Positions 1-6,381 of a DNA stretch of 16,663 nt are shown here, piece by piece. The position numbers and the translations under genes were made by a program. The stretch comes from JBDSEG01 sp039920165 (GTDB lineage: Bacteria; Pseudomonadota; Gammaproteobacteria; Burkholderiales; Burkholderiaceae_C). The DNA is taken from NCBI GenBank assembly GCA_039920165.1, contig JBDSEG010000210.1:1-16663 (forward strand). The letters are read 5' to 3'. A model generated the notes under the pieces. The model was not told where the DNA came from, made no database searches, and worked only from the letters and a program-made list of their open reading frames with translations. Numbering within the stretch: position 1 is the first letter of the stretch; every line of letters begins with the position of its first letter.

Positions 1-258
1 GGCGGCCTGCGCGGTCGAGACCGGCGCCGCATTGCGCAACTCGCGGCTTTCGGCGGCGATGCGCTGCATTTGCGCGAGCTCGGCATCGAGCCGGTCTAGT
101 TGCGGCGGCGTGTCGCGCAGCGTGCGCCAAGCCGGCTGCACGCCGAGCAGCCAGACGATGACGATGCCGACCGCCAGAGCCCCCGCACGCACCGTCTGGC
201 GCTCGCGCTGCTGGCGCGAAGTCCACCATGCCGCCGCCTGGCCGGCCGGATCGCTCAT
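1..258 (-). CDS. gspM: Type II secretion system protein M (GspM), 5' part only
   Basis: The first 86 codons of a gene that runs off the left edge. GspM is a bitopic inner-membrane protein that pairs with GspL in the assembly platform of the type II secretion system. The protein begins MSDPAGQAAAWW, has a charged stretch (RQQRERQ), then one hydrophobic segment at about residues 27-42 (GALAVGIVIVWLLGV). A periplasmic, probably coiled-coil region follows (DRLDAELAQMQRIAAES), matching the usual GspM layout. The start ATG overlaps the gspL stop in an ATGA (255-258), so translation is probably coupled. Sequence identity is weak in this family, so the call rests on topology and on position directly after gspL. 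The C-terminal ferredoxin-like domain lies outside the window. Confidence 0.88.
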   Translation of the reverse strand, partial: MSDPAGQAAAWWTSRQQRERQTVRAGALAVGIVIVWLLGVQPAWRTLRDTPPQLDRLDAELAQMQRIAAESRELRNAAPVSTAQAA

Positions 259-1523
259 GAGGCGGCGCCCGGGCGGGCGCGGCTCAGAACGAGCCGGCCT
301 TCGTTCGCCACCGCCTGCAGGCCGAGCGGGCGCAGCGCATTGCGGAAGGCGTCGATCTGGGTCGGGCTCCAGCCCGCTGCCGCGAGGCTCAGCTGGCCGG
401 GCTCGAAGCGCAGGCTTTCGACCGGCCCGCGGTCGGCCGGCCAGGCCACGGCGGCCGCCTGCAGCATCGGCTCGAGGTCGCCCTCGCCGGCCTTGCCGGC
501 GAGCGTGCGCTGGGCCTGCGCCTCGCGCTGCATCACGGCCGCGGCGTCGCGCTGCACGTCCAGGGTGCTGACGCGCGGATAGGTGTTGCTGACGACATTC
601 AGCAGCGCCGTGCGGCGTGCCTTCAGCAGCTCGCCCTGCTGCCACGCCGCGAAATTCAGGCCCACGATTTGGGCGGCCACCAGCGCGACCACGCCCCAGC
701 GCACCGGACGCCAGGCCGGGCTGGCGAGCCGGCGCAACCCGTCGCGCAGGGCGAGCGCGCCGCGGGTGCGCGCGACGAGATCGAACTGCCGCAGGTTCCA
801 CAGGCTGCGCGAGGCCTGCAACAGGCGCTGCGCCGGCGTCATGACGGCGACCGGCGCGCCGAGCCACACCTCCGCCGCTGTCGCCGCGCCTGCTGTGGTG
901 CTCCAGCGCGTGCCGGGCAGAGCGGGCTCCGGTACGAGCGCGCGCGCCAGCCCGCCGTGCAAGCGGATGCAGGCCACGCCGTCTGCGTGCGCCCAGCTCA
1001 GATGAACCTGCGATTCGTCGGCCCCGGCACCGGCAGCGGTCTCGAAAAAATGGCCGGCCGGCGGATCGTCGGGCCAGGCCATCGGGACCAGCCGCTCGAC
1101 CCGCACGTCGGCCTGTTCGAGCCGCGCCAGCTCGCGCGCCACCCAGACGCGGTCGACCGCGGCGATCCAGGTCGGCTGGCCCGGCGTCGCCCCCGGCGCG
1201 AGCGCGAGGTGAACGGCCTCGGGGTCGTCGAGCAGGGACTCTTCGAGCACGCCGACCAACGCGGCGCGCAGCCGGTTTGCCGGCGCCTTGGGCAACACGA
1301 TGCGGTGCCAGCTCACGTCGGCGTCGCCGAGCACCGCGATCACCGTCGTCGCGGCCGGCAGGAGAGCGGCCGCGCACTCGCCTTGCGCCTGCACGCTGCG
1401 ACCGTCGGCGCTCGTGAGATAGCGGTATTCGATCGCGGCCGAGCCGGCAGGCGGCACGCTTGCGACGGCGTCGCCCGCGCCCATGCGTCGCCGTTCGGGA
1501 AGCTGGATGACGAGGAGGGACAT
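255..1523 (-). CDS. gspL: Type II secretion system protein L (GspL)
   Basis: A 422-residue protein of normal GspL length. GspL links the cytoplasmic secretion ATPase GspE to the inner-membrane platform and binds GspM. The N-terminal ~250 residues are the actin-like cytoplasmic domain; LGDADVSWHRIVLPKAPANR (about 65-84) matches the family pattern. One transmembrane helix follows at about 275-294 (RWGVVALVAAQIVGLNFAAW). The C-terminal periplasmic part ends in a small ferredoxin-like region (VESLRFEPGQLSLAAAGWSP). The ATG at 1523 was chosen because the protein then opens MSLLVIQLPE, as GspL proteins do, and GGAGG-like bases lie nearby. The reading frame stays open far upstream, but that stretch is shadow sequence. 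Unlike the other junctions in the operon, a 158-bp gap separates it from gspK. Confidence 0.92.
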   Translation of the reverse strand: MSLLVIQLPERRRMGAGDAVASVPPAGSAAIEYRYLTSADGRSVQAQGECAAALLPAATTVIAVLGDADVSWHRIVLPKAPANRLRAALVGVLEESLLDDPEAVHLALAPGATPGQPTWIAAVDRVWVARELARLEQADVRVERLVPMAWPDDPPAGHFFETAAGAGADESQVHLSWAHADGVACIRLHGGLARALVPEPALPGTRWSTTAGAATAAEVWLGAPVAVMTPAQRLLQASRSLWNLRQFDLVARTRGALALRDGLRRLASPAWRPVRWGVVALVAAQIVGLNFAAWQQGELLKARRTALLNVVSNTYPRVSTLDVQRDAAAVMQREAQAQRTLAGKAGEGDLEPMLQAAAVAWPADRGPVESLRFEPGQLSLAAAGWSPTQIDAFRNALRPLGLQAVANEGRLVLSRARPGAAS

Positions 1524-1681
1524 GGGGCGCGAGCGGTGAAAGGCGGGAATGGGAGAGGGCGGCGCAAGGGTGGGCAGGGCAAGGCTGCGGGGCATTGTAG
1601 GCAGGCACCTTGCGCGTTCGAGCCCGGTTCTAACCCTTCTGCACCGGGCGCGACACCCGGTTCGCGGGCCTGCGGCGCAGG
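1524..1681 (-). promoter_or_regulatory. gspK-gspL intergenic gap with hairpin and weak promoter candidate
   Basis: This is the only sizeable gap inside the otherwise overlapping gspG-M operon. It contains a perfect 6-bp hairpin (accggg 1643-1648, 7-nt loop, cccggt 1656-1661) with no U-tract. On the minus strand there is a TACAAT -10-like hexamer (1599-1594). The best -35-like sequence upstream of it, TCGAAC, is poor. An internal promoter for gspL-M is possible, but the evidence is weak. Confidence 0.25.
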
Positions 1682-2626
1682 TCAGCCGCCAGCGGCCTCG
1701 CGGGTCGAAACGCGCTCGCGCTGCAGCACGATGGCCTCGCGGCCCCTGCGCCGCATGAGGCTGCGTTCCTCGAGCACGCGGTCGAGCAGGCGCAGCCGGC
1801 CGCGCACCTCGAAATAGTTCGACAGCACGCCGACGCGCTTCGGATCGAGCGGCGCGATCGCGGGCAGCAGGGCCTCGACCGCGGCGAGGTTCTTGAACGG
1901 GGCGGTCCGGCGCGCCTGGATCAGCCGTTCGGCGCCGGAGAGGTTGAGCCCGCCCAGCACCGCCGCGAGCACCTCGCGCGGGGCGGTGTTGAGGTTCAGC
2001 GGCGTCGGCTCGGGCAGCAGCGTCACGTAGGGTGCGAGCTGGCGGACCGCTTCGGCGTCGATGCCGAGCCAGCCGAGCTGGGCGATCGAGGCCGGCAGCA
2101 GCGGCGCATTGGCGCCGCCGGCCTGCGCATCGTTGATCCCGCTGGCCAGCCGGCCCGCCACGTCGCTCGCGATGCCGAGCGTCTGGCACAGGCGCTCCAG
2201 CGCCTGCTGCTCGGCCTCGACCACCTTGCCCTGGCTCGCGAGGTTGGTCAGGTTGTAGCGCGACTGGGCGTCGACGATGCTGCCCGACAGAAAGGCCTCC
2301 GGCGCATCCTCGGCATGCGCCGTATCGGCGGCCAGGAAGGTCGACAGCCGGGCTTCCTCGAATGGCGTGGCCCAGGGTTCGTTGAGCGAGGTCGGGCGGC
2401 CGGTCTTGGCATCTTCCTTGAGGATCAGGCGAGCCCAGTCGAGCGCGCCGTTCAGGATCCACGCGGCCTGGTTGCGCGCCCGTTCGGCCGACTCGACTTG
2501 GACCGCACGCCACTGCTGCCACAGCATCGATCCAGCCAGCGTCGTGACCAGCGTCACGATGACCATCGCGGTGAGCAGGGCGGCACCGCCCTGCCGGGCC
2601 GCATCCGGACGGCGCAGGCGCTTCAT
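1682..2626 (-). CDS. gspK: Type II secretion system minor pseudopilin K (GspK)
   Basis: A 314-residue protein, the usual GspK length and much larger than the other pseudopilins. GspK caps the tip of the pseudopilus together with GspI and GspJ. The prepilin leader ends at Gly14 (RQGG/AALLTAM) and is followed by the hydrophobic helix AALLTAMVIVTLVTTLAG. Residue +5 of the mature protein is Thr rather than Glu, the known hallmark of GspK. The internal region has the family pattern IVDAQSRYNLTNL (about 118-130) and PLNLNTAPREVLAAVLGGL (about 209-227), the helix-hairpin-helix-like SAM domain with its following repeat. The ATG at 2626 overlaps the gspJ stop as ATGA (2623-2626). This start gives the typical short basic leader MKRLRRPDAARQGG. 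Confidence 0.95.
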   Translation of the reverse strand: MKRLRRPDAARQGGAALLTAMVIVTLVTTLAGSMLWQQWRAVQVESAERARNQAAWILNGALDWARLILKEDAKTGRPTSLNEPWATPFEEARLSTFLAADTAHAEDAPEAFLSGSIVDAQSRYNLTNLASQGKVVEAEQQALERLCQTLGIASDVAGRLASGINDAQAGGANAPLLPASIAQLGWLGIDAEAVRQLAPYVTLLPEPTPLNLNTAPREVLAAVLGGLNLSGAERLIQARRTAPFKNLAAVEALLPAIAPLDPKRVGVLSNYFEVRGRLRLLDRVLEERSLMRRRGREAIVLQRERVSTREAAGG

Positions 2627-3303
2627 GGGTCGAGCAGCGAGTCGCGGGTGAGCGTGCCGGACAGGCCGCTGGCCGGGGCGAAGGTCAGCACCAGCCGCAC
2701 CCCCGAGGGCAACTCTTCGCGCGCGACCGGCGCCGCACCCGAGGCCGCGGCGGCGGGACGCGCCGGCGCGTCGGCGAGATTGCCGGTCGACTGGCAGTTG
2801 GCCCACTGGTTGGTCTGGAAAAAATAGACTTGCCATTGCGCGAGGCCGGTCAGCGCCCGCAACTGGGCTGGCTCGGTGCCTTGCAGCTGCAGGCTCGCGA
2901 GCCAGCTGTCCTGCAATGCGCTCGCGGTGGTGACGACCGGCCCGGCCCAGCGTTCGAGCACCGACCCGGCCGCCTCGGTGCCGGCGGCGTCGGGACGCAG
3001 CGCCCACACCACGATCTGGATGCCGCCGTCGACGCGCCGCGTGAAGCGCACGGCGGCGCCGTCGCACGATAGGGTGCGCGGCAGCAGCGTCGTATCCTGG
3101 ATATTCGATAGGTCCTGCTCCCACTGCGCCAGCACAGTGTTGAGGCGCAGTGCTTGGTCCAGCCTTTGCTGGCTCGCATCGCGGGTGCGAACGATGCCGT
3201 CCACGCCCTGCCAGGCCAGGCCCGCCATCAGCGCCATGATGAAGATCGCGACCAGCACCTCGATCAGCGTGAAGCCGAGCGAACGCCGCTTCACGGTCCT
3301 CAC
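2623..3303 (-). CDS. gspJ: Type II secretion system minor pseudopilin J (GspJ)
   Basis: A 226-residue minor pseudopilin. A prepilin peptidase (GspO/PilD type) would cut after Gly10 of the leader MRTVKRRSLG, just before FTLIEVLVAIFIMALMAGLA, and Glu5 of the mature protein is present. The globular part carries GspJ-like sequence (QGVDGIVRTRDASQQR, LERWAGPVVT). The C-terminal ~50 residues are Ala/Pro-rich, then end in PSGVRLVLTF, as is common in GspJ. Two GTG codons could start it. The one at 3303 overlaps the gspI stop as GTGA and fits the coupling seen elsewhere in the operon; the other is at 3294. GspJ joins GspI and GspK in the tip complex. Confidence 0.93.
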   Translation of the reverse strand: MRTVKRRSLGFTLIEVLVAIFIMALMAGLAWQGVDGIVRTRDASQQRLDQALRLNTVLAQWEQDLSNIQDTTLLPRTLSCDGAAVRFTRRVDGGIQIVVWALRPDAAGTEAAGSVLERWAGPVVTTASALQDSWLASLQLQGTEPAQLRALTGLAQWQVYFFQTNQWANCQSTGNLADAPARPAAAASGAAPVAREELPSGVRLVLTFAPASGLSGTLTRDSLLDP

Positions 3304-3680
3304 AGCCCGAGCCCGACGATGGTCGACAGCGTGAGCAGGTTGCGCCCCTGTGCATCGGCGACGAGCGCGTCGACGCGACGGAAATTCGGGTTCGGCGTTC
3401 CGCGCACCACCAGACGGCCGGCGTAGCTGCGGCCGAGCTGCTCGCAGGCGAATTCGCCCTCGCCGATATCCGGCCATTGGCGGGCGAGCTTGATCGCGGT
3501 GAGCCGGTTGTCGGCGCACCACTGGGCCGCGCTGATGTCGGTCAGCCGCTCGGCGTTGTCGGCCAGCGCGGCGGCGGCCTTGATGCCCGCACCCAGCGTG
3601 ACGGCGACGATCGTGAGCGCGACCAGCACTTCGATCAGGGTGAAGCCGCTTGCACTCGGAAATCGGCCGTGCGGGCTCAT
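3300..3680 (-). CDS. gspI: Type II secretion system minor pseudopilin I (GspI)
   Basis: A 126-residue protein of normal GspI size. The leader MSPHGRFPSASG is followed by FTLIEVLVALTIVAVTLGAG, so cleavage is expected after Gly12 with Glu at +5. The globular part has the family's WCADNRLTAIKL segment (about 54-65) followed by GEGEFACEQLGRSYAG, which resembles other GspI proteins. GspI nucleates the minor pseudopilin tip by binding GspJ and GspK. Its ATG overlaps the gspH stop as ATGA (3677-3680), and its stop overlaps the gspJ start. Confidence 0.94.
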   Translation of the reverse strand: MSPHGRFPSASGFTLIEVLVALTIVAVTLGAGIKAAAALADNAERLTDISAAQWCADNRLTAIKLARQWPDIGEGEFACEQLGRSYAGRLVVRGTPNPNFRRVDALVADAQGRNLLTLSTIVGLGL

Positions 3681-4168
3681 CGCACCACCGCTTCCGGCGC
3701 CTCGCCGACGACGAACGGGCCGAGGCCGTCGGTGGTCAGGGTGAGCTGCTGATTGTCGATGCGCAGTCGGATGCGCTGGGCACCGATGAAGGGTTCCGGG
3801 CCGAGCACCACGGCGCGCGCGCCCACCACCTCGGCGACCACGCCCGGCCCGAGCCAGCGGCTCGGCAGATCGGCCGACGCCGGCAGGCCGACGAAGCGAA
3901 ATCCCTCCGTCTCGACCTGGACCGGCCGCGGCTCCCAGCGCGCCGCGAGACCGGAGGCGCGGGCCTCGGCACGCGCCGATTCGAGCAGCGCGGCGAGCCG
4001 CGCCGCCTCGTGCTCGAGCCGGGTCGAGGCGGGGTCGCGCAGGGCCAGGCTCGCGACGGCGCTCGCGATGGCGATCAGCGCCACCACGATCATCAGCTCG
4101 ACGAGCGTGAAGCCGGCCTGGCGTCGCACCCGAGCCTTCCGGCTACTGCCAGGAACCGATCTCGGCAT
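3677..4168 (-). CDS. gspH: Type II secretion system minor pseudopilin H (GspH)
   Basis: A minor pseudopilin of 163 residues from the ATG at 4168. The class III prepilin motif is RQAG/FTLVELMIVVALIAIA, with cleavage after Gly19 and Glu5 present. The rest (EHEAARLAALLESARAEARASG, then ITTDGLGP-like sequence near the C terminus) is typical of GspH, which links the tip complex to the GspG shaft. The start is uncertain. The ATG at 4168 has a GAGGG upstream but overlaps gspG by 26 bp. A GTG at 4129 has a GGAAGG five bases upstream and gives a shorter leader (MRRQAG). Either start yields the same mature protein. Confidence 0.92.
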   Translation of the reverse strand: MPRSVPGSSRKARVRRQAGFTLVELMIVVALIAIASAVASLALRDPASTRLEHEAARLAALLESARAEARASGLAARWEPRPVQVETEGFRFVGLPASADLPSRWLGPGVVAEVVGARAVVLGPEPFIGAQRIRLRIDNQQLTLTTDGLGPFVVGEAPEAVVR

Positions 4169-4592
4169 CGCGGCCCTCGCCGCCGATCACGCCGTCGGCG
4201 CCGAAGCTGTAGACATCGATCTCGCCCTTCAGGCCGGGATTGGCGTACTGGTAGGGCCGGCCCCAGGGATCGTTCGGCAGCTTGGCGATATACGACTTCC
4301 AGTTGGGCGGGATCGCGCCCGCGGTGGGCCGGGTGACGAGCGCCTGCAAGCCTTGCTCGGCGCCCGGGTAGCGCTGGTTGTCCAGCTTGTACAGCTTGAG
4401 CGCGCCCATCAGGTTGTTCACGTCGGTGCGCGCCGCCGTGACGCGCGCATCGTCGGCGCGCTCCAGAACATTCGGCACGATCAGCGCTGCGAGCACGCCG
4501 ATGATGACGAGCACCACCATCAATTCGATCAGGGTGAAGCCGCGCGGGCGGCGCCGCCGGGAGCGTGGCCCGGCCTTGGCAAAGGGATTCAT
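4143..4592 (-). CDS. gspG: Type II secretion system major pseudopilin G (GspG)
   Basis: The main subunit of the pseudopilus, 149 residues. The basic leader MNPFAKAGPRSRRRRPRG ends at Gly18, before FTLIELMVVLVIIGVLAALI, the highly conserved N-terminal helix with Glu5. The globular domain has all the family landmarks: LYKLDNQRYPGAEQGLQALV (about 67-86), LPNDPWGRPYQY (about 105-116) and the C-terminal YSFGADGVIGGEGRDAEIGSW loop region. That loop holds the Ca2+-binding acidic residues known for this family. The ATG at 4592 was preferred to the in-frame TTG at 4604 four codons upstream. It is the first gene of the minus-strand gsp operon, 65 bp from divergent gspC. Confidence 0.97.
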   Translation of the reverse strand: MNPFAKAGPRSRRRRPRGFTLIELMVVLVIIGVLAALIVPNVLERADDARVTAARTDVNNLMGALKLYKLDNQRYPGAEQGLQALVTRPTAGAIPPNWKSYIAKLPNDPWGRPYQYANPGLKGEIDVYSFGADGVIGGEGRDAEIGSWQ

Positions 4593-4657
4593 TGGGATGT
4601 GCAACGACGGTGGCCGTCGCGCCCGGACAGTGGGTTGGCTTGAATCATAATCGTCCG
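4593..4657. promoter_or_regulatory. Divergent gspG/gspC promoter region
   Basis: The 65-bp gap between the divergent gspG and gspC starts must hold or overlap the promoters of both units. Overlapping -10-like hexamers occur on the two strands: CATAAT on plus (4646-4651) and TATGAT on minus (4649-4644). Neither has a convincing -35 at 16-18 bp. The plus-strand hexamer ends only 6 bases before the gspC ATG, which would make a gspC transcript from it nearly leaderless. Confidence 0.4.
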
Positions 4658-5290
4658 ATGCTGGCTCGACTTTGCGGGTTTTTGGTCTGGGCGCTGGTCG
4701 CCGCCAGCGTCGTTTTCTGGGGCCTGCGTCTGTTTGTCAAAGGCTCCGACGCCCCCGCGCAGACCTTGCCGGTGGCCGATGCCCTCGCCGCGCGCGGCGA
4801 TCTCACTCGGCTCTTCGGTGCGGCGCCGGTGGCGCTGGCCGCGGCGCCGACGGCGGAGCCCGCCCTCGCATCGCGCTTTCGCCTGTACGGCGTGATGGCA
4901 CCCAAGGCGAATGCGGCCGCGCCGGCATCGCACGGCTTGGCGCTCATTGCGGTCGACGGCAAGCCGGCCCGGCCGTATGCGGTCGGCGCCGAAGTCGATA
5001 CCGATCTGGTCGTGCAGTCGGTCAGCCTGCGCACCGCGGCGATCGGGCCGCCGCGCGGCGCTGCCGCGCTGACGCTCGAACTCGCACCGCCGGCGCCCGC
5101 GGCCACTGGCGTGCCGGGAGCCGGCGCCGGCTCCGCCATGTTGCCGACAGCGCCGCCCCCGCCCCCGCCGCCCCCGGTCATGCCGACCACGGTCGCGTCG
5201 CCCCTGCCTCCCGGTGTTCCCGCGCCGGGCGCTTTCTCGATGCCGGCGAGTGGCGGCATGGGACTGCGGCGCGGTGCGGCGACGCAGTAG
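4658..5290 (+). CDS. gspC: Type II secretion system protein C (GspC), short form without PDZ
   Basis: A 210-residue inner-membrane protein that connects the inner-membrane platform to the outer-membrane secretin GspD. A single transmembrane helix lies at about residues 7-27 (GFLVWALVAASVVFWGLRLF). The homology region follows at about 71-145 (SRFRLYGVM...GLALIAVDGKPARPYAVG); in known GspC proteins this domain binds the secretin N0 domain. The C-terminal ~65 residues are Pro/Ala/Gly-rich with eight consecutive prolines (166-173), and no PDZ or coiled-coil domain is visible. It is therefore shorter than the ~270-300-residue enterobacterial and Pseudomonas forms. The ATG at 4658 was chosen because it places the helix at the N terminus; upstream codons would overlap gspG. 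It is transcribed divergently from gspG, and its stop lies 8 bp from the convergent cobT stop. Confidence 0.88.
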   Translation: MLARLCGFLVWALVAASVVFWGLRLFVKGSDAPAQTLPVADALAARGDLTRLFGAAPVALAAAPTAEPALASRFRLYGVMAPKANAAAPASHGLALIAVDGKPARPYAVGAEVDTDLVVQSVSLRTAAIGPPRGAAALTLELAPPAPAATGVPGAGAGSAMLPTAPPPPPPPPVMPTTVASPLPPGVPAPGAFSMPASGGMGLRRGAATQ

Positions 5291-5298
5291 TCACGCGG

Positions 5299-6363
5299 TC
5301 AGAGCCTGACCATTCCTTCGCTTTCCGGCAGCAGGCGCTCGAGCCCCGGGCCGTCGGCGTCGACCACGTCGGTGAGCAGCGCCGCGGCGCTGCGCAGCAA
5401 CGGCCAGGCGAGCGCCGCGCCGGTGCCATCGCCGGTTTCGAGGCCGACATCGAGCAGTCCCGCAGCATCGAACAAGGCGAGCGCTTCGCCGAGCCCTTCG
5501 TGGCTGTGGCTGCGCGCATAGACGCAGTAGTCGGTCACCGCGGGCGCGATCCGCCAGGCCACCATCAGTGCGGCGCAGGCCGCCATGCCGTCGACGATGA
5601 TCAGGCTGCGCTTGCTGCCCGCCACGAGCATCACGCCGACCATCATCGCGAGCTCGAAGCCGCCGAAAGCGGCCAGCACCTCGACCGGATCGGTCAGTTC
5701 GCGATGGCGCGCCTGCGCGCCCTGCAGCACGAGCAGCAGTTGCGCGAATTCCTCGCGGCGATCGTCCGGTCCGGCGACCAGCAGGTCGGCCAATTCGATC
5801 TCGGACAGCCGCGACAGGACGAGCGCCGCGCTCTCGTGCGAGCCCACGCCGAAGCCGGCGCAGGCGATCGCATTGCCCGGCAGCGCATCGGCGATTTCCA
5901 TCCCGGCGCGGATCGCGGCGTGCGCTTGGTCGAGGGACATCGCGCTCGATACCCGCGCATTGCGCGTGCCGTGCGCGATCTTGCGCGACAGCAGGCGCGC
6001 ATGCGGCGCGACCGCCTCGGCCACACCGGCGTCGACCAGCGTCAGTTCCATGCCATGGATGCGGGCGAATGCGGTCAGCGCGACGCGCCCGTCGAGAACG
6101 CCTTGCAGCTGCTGCGAAGTCGAGCGGCCTTCCCGCCGACACACGCCGTCGACGGCCAGGCCGTGGTCGGCCGCGAACAGCAGCATCTGCGGCGCGGAAA
6201 AGCGCGGCTTGAGCGTGTTCTGGATCAGCGCCAGGCGCAGCGCCAGGGCTTCAAGCTGCCCAACGCTGCCGCCGGTCTCGCCACGCTGCTCGATCTTTTC
6301 ACGCAGCGCTTGCTCGAGTTGCGGGTTGTGGGTCGGGGAGATGAGGGATCGGTTGACCGACAT
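5299..6363 (-). CDS. cobT: CobT-family phosphoribosyltransferase, divergent active site
   Basis: A 354-residue member of the CobT family, whose known members transfer phosphoribose from nicotinate mononucleotide to dimethylbenzimidazole (lower-ligand activation in cobalamin assembly). Full-length similarity is clear: GSVGQLEALALRLALIQ (32-48), LLFAADHGLAVDGV (61-74), LTLVDAGVAE (108-117), HGTRNA (131-136), GGFELAMMVGVML (234-246), IIVDGMAACAAL (255-266), and GDGTGAALAWPLL (311-323). Two hallmark motifs are changed. The usual GEMGIGNTT stretch reads AGFGVGSHES (169-178), and the GEG(T/S)GA motif with the catalytic Glu has Asp (D312). It lies 18 bp after ilvA on the same strand, so it is probably co-transcribed. 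No other cob gene is in the window. It could act on another base or be a poorly active paralogue. Confidence 0.82.
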   Translation of the reverse strand: MSVNRSLISPTHNPQLEQALREKIEQRGETGGSVGQLEALALRLALIQNTLKPRFSAPQMLLFAADHGLAVDGVCRREGRSTSQQLQGVLDGRVALTAFARIHGMELTLVDAGVAEAVAPHARLLSRKIAHGTRNARVSSAMSLDQAHAAIRAGMEIADALPGNAIACAGFGVGSHESAALVLSRLSEIELADLLVAGPDDRREEFAQLLLVLQGAQARHRELTDPVEVLAAFGGFELAMMVGVMLVAGSKRSLIIVDGMAACAALMVAWRIAPAVTDYCVYARSHSHEGLGEALALFDAAGLLDVGLETGDGTGAALAWPLLRSAAALLTDVVDADGPGLERLLPESEGMVRL

Positions 6364-6381
6364 GGAAGCTCAGCGTGGGGC

